From assembly GCA_012797715.1 (NCBI GenBank), contig JAAZOO010000147.1, positions 1 through 21,966 of the forward strand: a DNA stretch of 21,966 bases, given 5' to 3'. The position numbers and the translations under genes were made by a program. Every line of letters begins with the position of its first letter. Position 1 is the stretch's first letter. The DNA is from Geobacteraceae bacterium. GTDB lineage: Bacteria; Desulfobacterota; Desulfuromonadia; Geobacterales; Geobacteraceae. The notes under the pieces are model-generated. The model made no database searches, was not told the origin of the DNA, and saw nothing but the letters and a program-made list of their open reading frames with translations. This document shows, piece by piece, positions 21,340 to 21,966 of the stretch.

Positions 21340-21918
21340 TCAGCATTGGATTCGAACCTTGGGAGCAGCAAGCCTTCTTCCCACAATGGTCCGGTAGCGT
21401 TCGCGAAGACCGGCCATGTCACACAGGAGAAGATCGGGAAAGACGGGATTGCGCACGCGCAGGTACTCCTCCACGAGCCCTGCCATCAGGGCGTTGTAGC
21501 GTTTCCGGGAAGAGCCGTGAGCGTAATTTTTGCCGGGAAACCGGCGGATGTCCCCATCGAAGGAGGGTGAAATATGGTACAGCTCGTGAAATATCGTAAT
21601 CAGCTTTTCCCGCAGCGGAAGATCGAAGAACCGGGGCACGAGAAAGTAGACGACGTACAGCATCTCCCTTCCCCCGCAAGTGACGGTCGGCATGGTGCAG
21701 GTGCAGGTGGTGCGGCCTCGCTTCACCTGGATGGAGCTTTCCCCGCCCCGGAAGCGGAGTGCGTGAATCTTGGCGAATGTTCCATGAATACCGCTGCCGC
21801 GGGTGGAGGCAACACAGATCAGGACCCGCCCAGGATCGATATGGCGCAGCGCATCCACACGGCAGACAATGTCCGCCACCAGGGATTCCAGCTCACGCGT
21901 CAGGTTGAGAAGGCTCAT
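21340..21918 (-). CDS. Putative zinc metallopeptidase (HExxH) upstream of recG
   Basis: A 192-residue protein whose centre reads FHELYHISPSFDGD (110-123), an HExxH zinc motif at 111-115. It is followed by FPGKNYAHG, where H134 is a plausible third ligand. This matches what I recall of a putative phage-type metallopeptidase family (PF18894-like). Unusually, a cysteine cluster TCTCTMPTVTC (71-81) precedes it, which could bind a second metal. There is no signal peptide, so it is probably cytoplasmic. GGGAGG lies 4 nt before the ATG. Its stop overlaps an upstream ATG of recG in ATGCTGA, suggesting coupled translation. The substrate is unknown, and the family call is moderate. Confidence 0.72.
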   Translation of the reverse strand: MSLLNLTRELESLVADIVCRVDALRHIDPGRVLICVASTRGSGIHGTFAKIHALRFRGGESSIQVKRGRTTCTCTMPTVTCGGREMLYVVYFLVPRFFDLPLREKLITIFHELYHISPSFDGDIRRFPGKNYAHGSSRKRYNALMAGLVEEYLRVRNPVFPDLLLCDMAGLRERYRTIVGRRLAAPKVRIQC

Positions 21919-21966
21919 GGCACCTCCCTTTTCATTTTATGGCAGAGGAGGCAACGATTCTTGGGA

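Noticed and set aside
1..21966. CRISPR array, tRNA/rRNA genes, transposase or integrase
   Set aside because: No regularly spaced repeats, no cloverleaf or rRNA-like stretches and no recombinase motifs were seen on either strand.

Overview
The window reads as a stretch of ordinary, GC-rich chromosome from a Gram-negative bacterium, most probably a member of the Geobacterales/Desulfuromonadia. This is inferred from the gene set: hopanoid side-chain genes, archaeal-type leuCD, a CruF-like carotenoid gene, an Mla-type lipid transport pair, and LOG, cold-shock and RecG genes. No phage, insertion sequence, CRISPR array, tRNA or rRNA was found. Taxonomy cannot be proven from the sequence alone.

Layout. 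Positions 1-800 hold three successive, decayed C-terminal remnants of metal/cobalamin-type ABC substrate-binding proteins. They abut a convergent DUF503 gene. Positions 1291-2516 hold an exported glutaredoxin followed by an NRDE/TANGO2-like gene whose 3' end runs into a GC-rich palindromic repeat. A CinA-type gene (2630-3451, minus) is followed by a degenerate dispersed-repeat spacer. Positions 3778-7439 form a divergent hopanoid locus: hpnJ-hpnK plus a small EamA/SMR-like membrane protein on the minus strand, and hpnG plus a HAD phosphatase on the plus strand. Next come an alarmone-synthetase-domain protein with an unassigned C-terminal region, and a secreted trypsin-like protease/TPR protein.

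From 10791 to 17214 every gene is on the minus strand. In transcription order they are leuC, leuD, a terminator-like hairpin, a secreted protein built of about 18 W/F-P-L/F-Y/F motifs, mlaE, mlaD, an intrinsic terminator, and the carotenoid gene. The motif-repeat protein overlaps mlaE by one base (TGATG), which links an uncharacterised envelope protein to phospholipid transport. No MlaF ATPase gene lies between mlaE and mlaD. A divergent promoter pair at about 17.35-17.44 kb serves leuC and a LOG-family gene. The csp gene has its own promoter, a 150-nt leader able to fold into a long hairpin, and a strong terminator. The window closes with recG, carrying an apparent AbrB-like N-terminal domain, and its upstream partner, a putative zinc metallopeptidase.

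Much of the gene content concerns the cell envelope: hopanoids, carotenoids, lipid transport and a secreted protease. The best candidates for something undescribed are the WPF/FPLY-repeat protein coupled to MlaE, the AbrB-RecG fusion, the C-terminal region of the alarmone synthetase, the csp leader, and the terminator placed directly in front of the carotenoid gene.
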